DNA from: Methylomicrobium sp.
Lineage (GTDB): Bacteria; Pseudomonadota; Gammaproteobacteria; Methylococcales; Methylomonadaceae
NCBI GenBank assembly: GCA_018333785.1
Contig: JAGXSU010000084.1
Span: forward strand, 1 to 64,000
Direction: 5' to 3'
DNA: 64,000 nt
Below, in pieces: positions 1 to 9,794 of the stretch; positions within the stretch are counted from its first letter, which is position 1; each line of letters starts with the position of its first letter. The translations under genes and the position numbers were made by a program. The notes under the pieces were generated by a model. The model saw only the letters and a program-made list of their open reading frames with translations, ran no database searches and had not been told where the DNA came from.

Positions 1-224
1 TGCTTGTACAGCGGCGAGGCGACCATCGGCTGGCCGCCGATATCGCCGATCATGCCGCGGGACAAGACATTGGCCCGGCCAAAGGGGTCGAAATTATCGA
101 GCGCGTACAGGGCCTGTTCTTTGGGCATATAGAACAAGGCAATCTGGCGCGTGTTGACTTTTACACAGATGCCGGAATCCGGTTGCAGATCATCGACACT
201 GCAGACATCTTGCCATTCACTCAT
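1..224 (-). CDS. nirD: Nitrite reductase small subunit NirD (partial, runs off the window start)
   Basis: Reverse-strand translation MSEWQDVCSVDDLQPDSGICVKVNTRQIALFYMPKEQALYALDNFDPFGRANVLSRGMIGDIGGQPMVASPLYK, Rieske-like NirD; immediately downstream of nirB. Confidence 0.9.
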   Translation of the reverse strand, partial: MSEWQDVCSVDDLQPDSGICVKVNTRQIALFYMPKEQALYALDNFDPFGRANVLSRGMIGDIGGQPMVASPLYK

Positions 225-226
225 GG

Positions 227-2782
227 TCAGGCTTCCTCTAACAGGGTGAAATGTTTGTGGGGCGTCAAGGCGGTGCGCTCTTCGTCCTTGGCCGGACGGA
301 TCTGGCCGCGTTCCTGAACGAACAGGATGCGCTCATCGGGCTGGTCGCTGTTGACAAAATGCCGGAACCGTTTCAGTTTGCCGGGATCGTCTAGCGTGGT
401 TTTCCATTCGCATTGATAGGTGTCGATGACGCGCTGCATCTGCGCTTCGAGTTCATCGCCCAAGCCCAGGCTGTCGTCGATGACCACGGACTGCAAATAC
501 GCCAGGCCGCCTTCCAGGTTGTTCATCCACACCGAGGTGCGTTGCAGGCGGTCGGCGGTGCGCACGTAAAAGATCAGGATGCGGTCGATGTACTTGATCA
601 GTGTGGCTTGATCCAGCTGGGTGGCGAACAGATCGGCATGGCGCGGCTTCATGCCGCCGTTGCCGCAGACATAGAGATTCCAGCCGTGTTCGGTGGCAAT
701 CACGCCGATATCCTTGCTTTGCGCTTCGGCGCATTCGCGGGTGCAGCCGGACACGGCGAATTTGAGCTTGTGCGGCGAGCGCAGGCCTTTGTAGCGGTTT
801 TCCAGGGTCAGTGCCAGGCTGACGCTGTCATCGACGCCGTACCGGCACCAGGTGCTGCCGACACAGGATTTGACGGTGCGCAGCGATTTGCCGTAGGCAT
901 GGCCGCTTTCAAAACCGGCATCGACCAGCTCCTGCCAGATCAGCGGCAGCTGGTCGACACGGGCGCCAAACAAATCGACCCGCTGGGCGCCGGTGATTTT
1001 GGTATACAGCCCGTATTTTTTGGCAACCTGGCCCAGGACGATCAATTTCTCCGGTTCGATTTCACCCCCGGCGACGCGCGGTACTACCGAATAGGTGCCG
1101 TCTTTTTGAATATTGGCCAGATAATGGTCATTGGTGTCTTGTAAGCCCAGATGTTCGTTCTTCAGAATATAGTCATTCCAGTAAGAGGCCAGGATGGAGC
1201 CGACGGCCTGTTTGCAGACTTCGCAGCCGCGCCCGCGGCCGTGCTTGTCCAGCAATTCATCGAAAGTCTTGATCTCGCCGACCATGACCAAATGGTACAG
1301 GCCTTGCCGGGTGTGCGGAAAATGCTCACAGAGGTCGGTATTGACGGCCACGCCCTGTTTTTTCAATTCGGCATCCAGCACCGATTTGAGTAAGGCGCTG
1401 CAGCCGCCGCAGCCGGTGGCCGCTTGGGTGGCTTGTTTGAGCGCGCCCAGCGAGGTGCAGCCGGTGTCGATGGCTGCACAGATATCGCCTTTGCTGACGT
1501 TGTGGCAGGAACAAATCTGGGCCGAGGCGGGCAGCGCATCGGCGCCCAAGCCGACCGGCTCGCCGGACAGCTGCGGCAGGATTAAGGCTTCAGGGTGTTC
1601 CGGCAGGGCGATGCCGTTCAAACAGTATTGCAGCAGGGTGCCGTAATCGGCGGCTTCGCCGACCAGCACCGCACCCAGCAGGGTCTTTTTATCGGCACTG
1701 ACTACCAGGCGTTTGTAGATGTCGCTGTCGCCGTCTTGATAGGTGTACACCAGGGCGCCCGGGGTGGCCGCATGGGCATCCCCGATACTGGCGACATCGA
1801 CGCCCATCAGTTTCAATTTGGTGCTCATGTCGGCACCGGTAAAGGCGCTGTCGGCGCCTTCCAGCACCGAGACGACGGCACGGGCCATCGCATAACCCGG
1901 TGCCACCAGACCGAAAATCCGGTTATTCCACAGCGCGCATTCACCGATGGCAAAAATGGCCGGATCGGAGGTGCGGCATTGGTTGTCGATGACGATGCCG
2001 CCGCGCGGGCCGATGTCCAGGCCGCAGGCGGCGGCCAGGTCGTCGCGCGGGCGGATGCCGGCGGAAAACAGAATCAAATCGGTTTCCAGCACATCACCCC
2101 CGGCAAAATTCATTTTATGCAAACAGGTGCTGCCGTCGTCGATCAAGGTGGTGTTTTTATTGAGATGGACGCTGACGCCCAGCGCTTCAATTTTGCGTTT
2201 CAACAAGGCGCCGCCGCCTTCGTCCAATTGCACCGCCATCAGGCGCGGGGCAAATTCCACGACATGGGTAATCAGCCCCAGATCGGTCAGGGCTTTGGCC
2301 GCTTCCAGCCCGAGCAGGCCGCCGCCGACCACCACGCCGACTTTTGAGCAGGCCGCAGCGCTTTTCATCGCCTCCAGATCCTCGATGGTACGGTACACCA
2401 GACAGTGCGGACGGTCATGGCCGGGCACCGGAGGGACAAAGGGATAGGAGCCGGTGGCCAGAACAAGGATGTCATACGCGATCACCACGCCGCGTTCGGA
2501 AATAATGGTCTTGGCGGCGCGGTCAATGGTTTTAGCCTTATCCCCCAAATGCACGGTGATGCCGTGTTCGGCAAAAAAGCCGTCCGGCACCAGCGACAGA
2601 TCCTGCGCGGTTTTACCGGCAAAATACTCGGATAAATGCACCCGGTCATAGGCCGGCCGAGGCTCTTCGCAAAACACCACAAGGTGATAGCGCGCCCTCG
2701 CGGCGCTGTTAGCCAGACCGGCCAAAAAATGTTGACCGACCATGCCATTGCCAATAACGACCAGTGTCTGTGTGTGACTCAT
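227..2782 (-). CDS. nirB: NAD(P)H-dependent assimilatory nitrite reductase large subunit NirB
   Basis: MSHTQTLVVIGNGMVGQHFLAGL start (FAD fold), CSCHNVSKGDI [2Fe-2S] motif, sirohaem/4Fe-4S motif CVGSTWCRYGV...KFAVSGCTRECAEAQ. The listed ORF extends further 5', but this ATG fits the family N-terminus. Confidence 0.95.
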   Translation of the reverse strand: MSHTQTLVVIGNGMVGQHFLAGLANSAARARYHLVVFCEEPRPAYDRVHLSEYFAGKTAQDLSLVPDGFFAEHGITVHLGDKAKTIDRAAKTIISERGVVIAYDILVLATGSYPFVPPVPGHDRPHCLVYRTIEDLEAMKSAAACSKVGVVVGGGLLGLEAAKALTDLGLITHVVEFAPRLMAVQLDEGGGALLKRKIEALGVSVHLNKNTTLIDDGSTCLHKMNFAGGDVLETDLILFSAGIRPRDDLAAACGLDIGPRGGIVIDNQCRTSDPAIFAIGECALWNNRIFGLVAPGYAMARAVVSVLEGADSAFTGADMSTKLKLMGVDVASIGDAHAATPGALVYTYQDGDSDIYKRLVVSADKKTLLGAVLVGEAADYGTLLQYCLNGIALPEHPEALILPQLSGEPVGLGADALPASAQICSCHNVSKGDICAAIDTGCTSLGALKQATQAATGCGGCSALLKSVLDAELKKQGVAVNTDLCEHFPHTRQGLYHLVMVGEIKTFDELLDKHGRGRGCEVCKQAVGSILASYWNDYILKNEHLGLQDTNDHYLANIQKDGTYSVVPRVAGGEIEPEKLIVLGQVAKKYGLYTKITGAQRVDLFGARVDQLPLIWQELVDAGFESGHAYGKSLRTVKSCVGSTWCRYGVDDSVSLALTLENRYKGLRSPHKLKFAVSGCTRECAEAQSKDIGVIATEHGWNLYVCGNGGMKPRHADLFATQLDQATLIKYIDRILIFYVRTADRLQRTSVWMNNLEGGLAYLQSVVIDDSLGLGDELEAQMQRVIDTYQCEWKTTLDDPGKLKRFRHFVNSDQPDERILFVQERGQIRPAKDEERTALTPHKHFTLLEEA

Positions 2783-2833
2783 CGGTAACCCCGGATCTGC
2801 TGCAGAGAAAACGTAAAAACCTGAATTTCGGGC

Positions 2834-2883
2834 AAAAAAAAGGCGTCCGGCCCACGTGAAAAAAATCACTGAACCGGGACGCC
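2834..2883 (-). terminator. Intrinsic terminator inside the 5' leader of nirB (candidate attenuator)
   Basis: Minus strand GGCGTCCCGG-(N23)-CCGGACGCC followed by T8, located upstream of the nirB ATG. Confidence 0.75.
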
Positions 2884-2903
2884 ATTGCCCCAAAATCATA
2901 ACC

Positions 2904-2918
2904 GCTCCGACGAGGAGC
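2904..2918 (-). promoter_or_regulatory. Leader hairpin GCTCC-TCGTC-GGAGC upstream of the nirB leader terminator
   Basis: 5-bp perfect stem with small loop, 20 nt before the terminator stem on the minus strand; context ACAAAGCTCCTCGTCGGAGCGGTT. Confidence 0.5.
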
Positions 2919-3117
2919 TTTGTCTCAACTAAAGCAAAGGTGATGCCAGAAAGACCGGTAAAACCGACAAGGAAACGTAAGTGCTTGTTTGGTAAAGCAT
3001 CAAAAGCGAGCCATCCGGCCCTGAGCCCAACCGCAAGGCACCGGAAGCGCACAGCAACCCGTCAGGAATGCACTGATTCGGGGAGAAAGAAGAGGTGTTG
3101 CACCATTATGGCGCGAA

Positions 3118-3426
3118 AACGCGTCAGATACGCCAAATAGGATGTGCCGACGCCAGGAGGCGCATCTGTCGGGTTACCCCCCTTCTTGTCATGAATACCC
3201 TGCTTCACATAAATGTTTTCGTTGTTTTACCTATCAAAAGGCATCTCGCAACACCTCAATCTTGTCGATCAACCAATGCTTGTATTTCCGGTCGGCAAGA
3301 TTGACGGTGAAAAACCATAGGGCATTCGGTAGGTAAAAGCGTCGGTATTCGGTTAGGGTTTGTTCGAATCGCGAACGATGCGCCTCCTATCGTCGGCACA
3401 TCCTATCTGGCGTACCTTATCGCGTT
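3118..3426. mobile_element. About 310 bp element: RAYT (REP-associated tyrosine transposase) remnant between inverted REP-like repeats
   Basis: Left arm aacgcgtcagatacgccaaataggatgtgccgacgccaggaggcgcat and the reverse complement of the right arm aacgcgataaggtacgccagataggatgtgccgacgataggaggcgcat are nearly identical. Confidence 0.75.
3234..3355 (-). pseudogene. N-terminal fragment of a RAYT / IS200-like REP-associated transposase
   Basis: Minus-strand frame reads ...LTEYRRFYLPNALWFFTVNLADRKYKHWLIDKIEVLRDAF*, the RAYT N-terminus. The expected ATG reads CTA and the catalytic C-terminal part is missing. Confidence 0.7.
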
Positions 3427-3449
3427 GAATAAACCAAGCTTCAGTGAAT

Positions 3450-5399
3450 TTATACTTTTATAAGTGCAAGATATTCCTGCTCGCTGAGGATTTGCACGCC
3501 TTTTTCCTGGGCTGCGCTCAGTTTGGTGGCACCCACTTTTTCACCGGCCACCAGAATATCGGTCTTGCCGGTTACAGAATTTGCGACTTTTGCACCCAAA
3601 CGTTTAGCTTCTTTCTGCATGTCTTCGCGGGAACCCTGCACCATGGTTCCTGTAAACACGATCAGTTTTCCTGACACGGGGCTTTCTATTTGAGCGTGTA
3701 TCTGGCTGGCTGCTGTTTCAATCAGAGTAAAACCCAAACTCAATATTTGCTCAAAATCCTGTTTGATCAACTTTAATGACTCGACCACCGCCTCGGCTGT
3801 TTTCTCTGCAAAGCCTTCTATGGAGACGATATCTTCAATGCTGAGATCAAAGAGCCGGTTCAACGGATAATGCTGCAATAACCGTTCACAGTTACCCAGT
3901 CCCATTCTGTAAATACCGAATGCCCCCAGAAACCGCCAATCTTCAATACTTTGCAAGCGACTGCGCTGTAATTGATCCAGAAGATTCTGTGAGGTCTTTT
4001 CGCCAAACCCCATGTCCATCAGCTCGTTCAACGCTAATTGATAGATGCGATAAATCGAGTTGACGCCGTGCGCATGCAGTTTTTCTATAGTCTTGGCGCC
4101 AAAACCATCGACATTGCCCAAAGTTCTAAAAAAATGCTCAAGGGTGTTTTCGATTTGTGCCGGGCAATGGGTTTTATTGAGGCAATATAAATAGTCACTG
4201 TCCCACACCAGATGACTGCCGCAACTGGGACAGTCATCCGGAATTTGCGGCGGCTTTGGCGTGACGACACGCTCGATTTTTGGAATCACCAAGCCCGAGC
4301 GGGTCAGTTCAATAACCGTGCCCGGCCCTATTCCCAGCGACTTGACCATACCGTAATGATGGGCTGTTGCGCGTGAAATGACCGCACCGCTCAGTTTGGT
4401 CGGCTCCAGTTCGGCAACCGGGTTGACGCGTCCGGAACGAGAGGTTTGCGGCGTTACACTCAGCACGTTGACCAACGCCGATTCAACATTATGCTTGTAA
4501 GCGATCTGCCAGCGATGGTGATGCCGGGTTGAACCCATGTGCTGCTTGACCGATTCATCGGTGACTTCAAAAACCACCCCATCGACATCAAAATCCACCT
4601 TTTCGGGAATCTGCCTGACAATATCGGCAAAGTGGAGGCGGATCTCATTGGCCGTGCCTTGCCAATCGGGTAACTGGGCAAACGGAAAGAACATCGCGGC
4701 TTTTCGTTCTATCGCTTCCAAAGCAGGCACTTCCAGATCTTTTTCCTTGATGATGCTCGCTTGAAAATTTCGGGCATTTTCAAATTGTTCGGCCAGATAA
4801 TTCTGAAAATAATGGCGGCTGACCACGATTTCTCCGGCTCCCTGACCTCGCTGACCATTTCCCGCCACCATCAGGCCGCGATCAAAAACCCGGGTAATAT
4901 CGGTACCTTTTCGGCCATCGCCGCGCGTATATAACGTTTGTCCGTCATCGTAGGCCGCATAGCCATCCAGTTTGGGCGTCGCGCGAAACAACAATCTATC
5001 GCTCTCGATATCAAGTTCTTGTGCTGTTTTTTCAATGCGAAGCAGCCATTTTTCAATGGCATCCTGACTATAGGCTTTTTCGGTAGACAACATTCTTACC
5101 GGAAGATCTATGGTTTTTTCTGCAAATGCCGGTTCCGGTTCAACCGCAAGAAGATAAGGGTGATCAGGATGCCTGCGTGCCAGTTCAGCCAAAAAGACGG
5201 CATCGTAATCAGCATCGGAAATGAAGGGACAACCGCTTCTGTAAAGCAGATTAGCGGTTTCCAGAAAGTTGACCAGCACCGTGTCGCTGAGTGAGTCGGC
5301 CGAGCGGCTTTGGGCTATTTGTTCAAGCTGCTCCAGGGTCAATCCTTCAACGAGTTGACGGTGCTGGTTGATAAGATCACGTTGTTCGTTATTCAACAT
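3450..5399 (-). CDS. ligA: NAD-dependent DNA ligase LigA (divergent)
   Basis: KLDG active site, ...DVDGVVFEV, IAYKHNVE, SGRVNPVAELEPTKLSGAVISRATAHH, Cys4 zinc finger CPSCG...YCLNKTHC, HhH region and C-terminal BRCT; smc-zipA-ligA synteny. Confidence 0.85.
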   Translation of the reverse strand: MLNNEQRDLINQHRQLVEGLTLEQLEQIAQSRSADSLSDTVLVNFLETANLLYRSGCPFISDADYDAVFLAELARRHPDHPYLLAVEPEPAFAEKTIDLPVRMLSTEKAYSQDAIEKWLLRIEKTAQELDIESDRLLFRATPKLDGYAAYDDGQTLYTRGDGRKGTDITRVFDRGLMVAGNGQRGQGAGEIVVSRHYFQNYLAEQFENARNFQASIIKEKDLEVPALEAIERKAAMFFPFAQLPDWQGTANEIRLHFADIVRQIPEKVDFDVDGVVFEVTDESVKQHMGSTRHHHRWQIAYKHNVESALVNVLSVTPQTSRSGRVNPVAELEPTKLSGAVISRATAHHYGMVKSLGIGPGTVIELTRSGLVIPKIERVVTPKPPQIPDDCPSCGSHLVWDSDYLYCLNKTHCPAQIENTLEHFFRTLGNVDGFGAKTIEKLHAHGVNSIYRIYQLALNELMDMGFGEKTSQNLLDQLQRSRLQSIEDWRFLGAFGIYRMGLGNCERLLQHYPLNRLFDLSIEDIVSIEGFAEKTAEAVVESLKLIKQDFEQILSLGFTLIETAASQIHAQIESPVSGKLIVFTGTMVQGSREDMQKEAKRLGAKVANSVTGKTDILVAGEKVGATKLSAAQEKGVQILSEQEYLALIKV

Positions 5400-5443
5400 C
5401 AGGAAAAGGTTGAAGGATTGGCCGATTCGTTGGGCATAAAAAA

Positions 5444-6187
5444 TTATTGATAACCGCTTGCCAGCAGATTACGCATTTCATGTATGGCGCTATCGGTTAA
5501 CGGCTGTCTTTGGTTATCCCACTTAACTCCGTCCAGTTCCGCCGCCAAAATATCGATTGTTTCTATAAAGTCATCATAGACCGAGACAGGGTCGTCTACT
5601 TCGCGAGGCTGCATAAAAAATACCAGACCGGGACAATTAAACTCTTTTATGTTTTTATCAGGGAATGTGCCGGGCTCAACCATGCTGGCAACGCCAAAAT
5701 CGACTAGGCCGTTACCGTCGATACGCTCGTATATTTTTAAACTGCCGTATTTCAATCCGGCGATTTTAAAAGCCATATCAATGTCCTCGCCATTAAACCC
5801 TTCGTCGGCGACAGCAACCAGACTGTATTGAATCAGTTTGGGCAACTCCCGGGATTGCTCATCATGGTTGGATGGCCGCTCTTCATGATGACGTTGTTGT
5901 GTCGAACTGCCGAAAGCCTCGTACTCCTCCTTTCCGTACAACGATTGCGCATATTCGTAATCATTATCCTCATCCAATGCGCTGCCCAAAGGAACCACAT
6001 CGAACTCATCATTTTCCGGATGCAGCACTAAAGATTCGTCGATTCTGCCAATCGGATTTTTAAATCGTCCGGACAGGCCTGATCGGCCGGGAAGCGAACC
6101 TTTTTTCCAGTAAGACCACAAAACCAGGCACAGCATCACACCCAGGCCTGCTGCAATAATAACCATTCTTAAAATTTCTTTATCCAT
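5444..6187 (-). CDS. zipA: Cell division protein ZipA
   Basis: N-terminal TM anchor, charged linker, C-terminal FtsZ-binding-like domain; between smc and ligA. Confidence 0.8.
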   Translation of the reverse strand: MDKEILRMVIIAAGLGVMLCLVLWSYWKKGSLPGRSGLSGRFKNPIGRIDESLVLHPENDEFDVVPLGSALDEDNDYEYAQSLYGKEEYEAFGSSTQQRHHEERPSNHDEQSRELPKLIQYSLVAVADEGFNGEDIDMAFKIAGLKYGSLKIYERIDGNGLVDFGVASMVEPGTFPDKNIKEFNCPGLVFFMQPREVDDPVSVYDDFIETIDILAAELDGVKWDNQRQPLTDSAIHEMRNLLASGYQ

Positions 6188-9100
6188 CAGCTTTCCGCCA
6201 GACTCACTGCCTCTTCAATATCAACCGCCACCATCCGCGATACACCGGGTTCGCGCATGGTAACACCTGCCAGCTGTTTGGCAATTTCCATCGTCGCTTT
6301 GTTATGCGATATAAATAGAAACTGCACAGTTTCGGACATTTCCTCAACCATTTTCGAAAAACGTCCCACGTTTGCGTCATCAAGCGGCGCATCGACTTCA
6401 TCCAGCAGACAAAAAGGCGCTGGATTCAATTCAAAAATCGAAAACACCAGAGCAACCGCTGTTAATGCCTTCTCGCCACCCGACAACAAATGAATGGAAC
6501 TGTTACGTTTACCCGGGGGTCTGGCGATGATATTGACACCTGCATCCAATACATCCTGATCAGTCAGCTCCAGATAGGCCTGACCGCCCCCAAACAATTT
6601 GGGAAATTTCTGTTGTAGTCCAGCATTTATTTTATCGAATGTTTCCTTAAAACGCTGCCGGCTTTCTTTATCAATTTTATTGATGGCTTGCGTCAAAGTA
6701 TCCAATGCTTCCGATAAATCCGCATGCTGATCATTCAAGAATTTCATACGCTCTGATTGCAGCTGAAATTCTTCAATGGCGCTCAGATTGATCGTCCCCA
6801 GTCGCTCAATCTGACCAGCCAGATCATCCACTTTATTCTTCCATACCGTCTCGTCAGCATCTGGGGGCATTTGCTGCAACACCGCTTCCGGCGCCATAGC
6901 CAGCTCATCCAGTTGCTCTGTGACGGTTTGCTGGCGAACCCGGCTCTCCTGCTGTTCGTAGCGCAGTTTGTCCAACTGCTCTTTGTGTTTCTCCAGGCCA
7001 CGCTGATGCTGTATGTGCTCTTGGGACAGGCGATTGATGGTCTGTTCCGTCTCTTCAGCGTGTTTTCTGGCCTGCTTTAATGCATGCTCTAATTCTTCTT
7101 TTTCTAAATACAACTGTTCAAGTGTCAGCTTTTCATCATCCAGCGGCGTCAAAGTCGCTTCAAGCTTATGTTCCAGTTCGGTCATTCGCTCAGATGACGT
7201 TTGCATCTGAACCTCTAAACGTTCGACTTGCCGGGTAATATGAATCTTTGAAGAACGCAACGATTCAATTTGCGCCTGATATGAAAATACCTGCTGCTTC
7301 GCCTCCGATACGGATAACTCCCGGCTATGCTGCTGCGTCATCAGCTGCTGATTGATTTTCTCAAGATGCTGTTTACTATCATCCAGACCGGCCATCCGCT
7401 GTTCAGCTTCTTGCAGCTTGAATTTGGCTTCGGCAATCAGCTCGGCGTTGTCTTCCGATTCTGCCTGAATATCCGTCAAATCACCATCAATCTGTCTCAA
7501 CCGCTGCTGTTGCTGTTCATGCCTTGCAGCAAAAGCGCTCAGCTCGGCGTTTTTCTTTGACAGGTCATTGCTCAAGGTTTTGTCATTCTGTTGCAGAATT
7601 TCCCGATTGGCCTCGGCCTCTTTCAACACCAACTCAGACGTCTCCAAACGCGCTTCGAGTTCAGCGATATCGATAGACAAACTGTCCTGGCGCTGCTTTA
7701 AAAGTCTTAATTCCTTTTCACGTTGCAAAACACCGGACTTGTTATCTTTGACTTTTATCAAGCGCAGCCAACCCGGCCCAAGCCAGGTGCCGTCAGGTAA
7801 AATCAGCGATTCGTAAGGTTTGAGCTGATCCGTTTGCGCTTTGGCCGAAACCAATGATTCGGCACAATAAATCCCGGTCAATAAGCCGGACAAGTTCCAG
7901 GAAGCTTTCACTTTATCCAGTAAGGGCACCCCTGCGTTCGTCTGTTCGGTCAGATCAAACTGCCGGTTTTCAAACAACGCCAACGATTCATTCGTTAAAT
8001 GCTCAAGCGCCGGAATAAGGCTATCGGCGTTGTCTATACAAATGGCTTCCAGGTAATGCCCCAAAACGGTTTCAGCCGCTGTTTCCCAACCGGCCTCTAC
8101 CTCCAGCATTTCGGCAAGCCGGGTTTGTTTGGCCAAATCCATCTGTTCAAGCCAGCTGTTCAGATGCTTGTTGTCTTTACCCATGGCGTGTTGCTGCAGC
8201 ATTTCCAGGGAAGTAATCTTGCCTTTGACACTGTGCATCTCTGAGCGATGGGCATGGACTTGCTGGTTGATTTCCTTTAATAAGAGGCGGTGTTCGGCAA
8301 TGACTGCCATGATTTTATCCAGATGATCATGAACCTCGCTACGTTCCTCTTCCAGTTCCACTATCAAATCGTTTAATTCGTCAATTTTACCTTCGAATGG
8401 ATTAGCTTTTAAATCGTCACGCTCACCGTTTAATTTATCCAGCCTGATTTGCAGTTGCCGGTTCTGGTTTTCGGTCTGACTGATTTTGATGCGCTGGATT
8501 TCGATGTTTTCCTTTGCGGACGCACTTTCTTTCAAATACGCTTCCCATTGCCGTTGCCAATCGGCGCGTTCCTGAAGGCCATCCTGTTGAACACTGACCG
8601 CCTCATTGACTCGGGCTTGCATGACTTCCAAAGTTTCTTCGGCCTGCATCAAATCGGAAGTGATATCTTCCAGCTGCATTTGATCGCTATCCAGCTCCGT
8701 TTTGGCATGATCGATCTGCTGTTTTAAGCGGTCAATTTCAACCACCGTCTCTTCATGACTTTTTTGATTCAGTTTGATGGTCTGCTCAAGACGGCCGACT
8801 TCAGAAACCACATGGTAAAAATCACCTTGTGTCGAGTTCAATGCTGCCTGTTGTTTTTTGTGCTCTGACCGCTTTGATTCGATTTCGGCATCGAGTTCGC
8901 GTGAAGCGACAAACAGGCGGTTGTGCTCATCAGCTACCGCCTTCATCTGGCTATCCAGTTGTTCAAAAGTCCGATGGTGCGCCTGCCAGCGCATCGCCAG
9001 TAATTCCAGTTTGAACTGGCGCTCCTGCTGTTTCAGTTCGGTGTATTTTTTAGCTTTTTCAGCTTGTTTTTGCAGGTGTTTTAACTGCTTTTCAACTTCA

Positions 9101-9696
9101 TCGCGCACATCATTCAAACGTTCCAGGTTTTCATGGGTGTGCCGCATCCGGGTTTCAGTTTCCTGGCGGCGTTCCTTATATTTGGAAATGCCGGCCGCTT
9201 CTTCTATATGAACCCGCAAATCTTCTGGTTTGGCTTCCACCATTCTGGAAATGGTGCCTTGCTCAATGATAGCGTAACTGCGGGAACCCAAACCGGTGCC
9301 TAAAAACAGGTCGGTAATATCTTTACGCCGGCAGCGTACATTATTGAGTAAAAATGCCGACTGACCATCACGACTGACCTGGCGTTTTATAGAAATCGAG
9401 TTATATTGAGCATATTCGCCGCCGGCCTTGCCTTCGCCGTTATCAAAAATCAACTCGACCGAAGCTGTTCCTACCGGTTTTCGCGATGCAGAACCATTAA
9501 AAATGACATCAGCCATACTGCCGCCGCGTAAATGTTTGGCCGAACTCTCTCCCATCACCCAACGGACAGCATCGATGATATTGGATTTTCCGCAACCGTT
9601 AGGCCCCACAATAGCGGTCAAGTTACCACTGATGGGGATCACGGTTGAATCGACAAAAGACTTAAACCCTGAAAGTTTGATTTTTTCCAGCTTCAT
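6187..9696 (-). CDS. smc: Chromosome segregation protein SMC
   Basis: Walker A GPNGCGKSNIIDAVRWVMGESSAKHLRG, long coiled coils, hinge, C-terminal LLSGGEKALTAVALVFSIF...CLLDEVDAPLDDANV. Confidence 0.97.
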   Translation of the reverse strand: MKLEKIKLSGFKSFVDSTVIPISGNLTAIVGPNGCGKSNIIDAVRWVMGESSAKHLRGGSMADVIFNGSASRKPVGTASVELIFDNGEGKAGGEYAQYNSISIKRQVSRDGQSAFLLNNVRCRRKDITDLFLGTGLGSRSYAIIEQGTISRMVEAKPEDLRVHIEEAAGISKYKERRQETETRMRHTHENLERLNDVRDEVEKQLKHLQKQAEKAKKYTELKQQERQFKLELLAMRWQAHHRTFEQLDSQMKAVADEHNRLFVASRELDAEIESKRSEHKKQQAALNSTQGDFYHVVSEVGRLEQTIKLNQKSHEETVVEIDRLKQQIDHAKTELDSDQMQLEDITSDLMQAEETLEVMQARVNEAVSVQQDGLQERADWQRQWEAYLKESASAKENIEIQRIKISQTENQNRQLQIRLDKLNGERDDLKANPFEGKIDELNDLIVELEEERSEVHDHLDKIMAVIAEHRLLLKEINQQVHAHRSEMHSVKGKITSLEMLQQHAMGKDNKHLNSWLEQMDLAKQTRLAEMLEVEAGWETAAETVLGHYLEAICIDNADSLIPALEHLTNESLALFENRQFDLTEQTNAGVPLLDKVKASWNLSGLLTGIYCAESLVSAKAQTDQLKPYESLILPDGTWLGPGWLRLIKVKDNKSGVLQREKELRLLKQRQDSLSIDIAELEARLETSELVLKEAEANREILQQNDKTLSNDLSKKNAELSAFAARHEQQQQRLRQIDGDLTDIQAESEDNAELIAEAKFKLQEAEQRMAGLDDSKQHLEKINQQLMTQQHSRELSVSEAKQQVFSYQAQIESLRSSKIHITRQVERLEVQMQTSSERMTELEHKLEATLTPLDDEKLTLEQLYLEKEELEHALKQARKHAEETEQTINRLSQEHIQHQRGLEKHKEQLDKLRYEQQESRVRQQTVTEQLDELAMAPEAVLQQMPPDADETVWKNKVDDLAGQIERLGTINLSAIEEFQLQSERMKFLNDQHADLSEALDTLTQAINKIDKESRQRFKETFDKINAGLQQKFPKLFGGGQAYLELTDQDVLDAGVNIIARPPGKRNSSIHLLSGGEKALTAVALVFSIFELNPAPFCLLDEVDAPLDDANVGRFSKMVEEMSETVQFLFISHNKATMEIAKQLAGVTMREPGVSRMVAVDIEEAVSLAES

Positions 9697-9794
9697 TACT
9701 GGTAGAATAGCCCTTTAGCTGATTGTGAAAGACCGCGTATTATTCACGATATCAGCGCGGACTTCGACTTTTTATTTAACTTTTTCAACGAATC

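Noticed and set aside
413-2347. Long plus-strand ORFs (243, 150, 250, 166 aa) opposite nirB
   Set aside because: They are antisense shadows of a GC-rich real gene; translations lack recognisable domains and nirB is unambiguous on the other strand.
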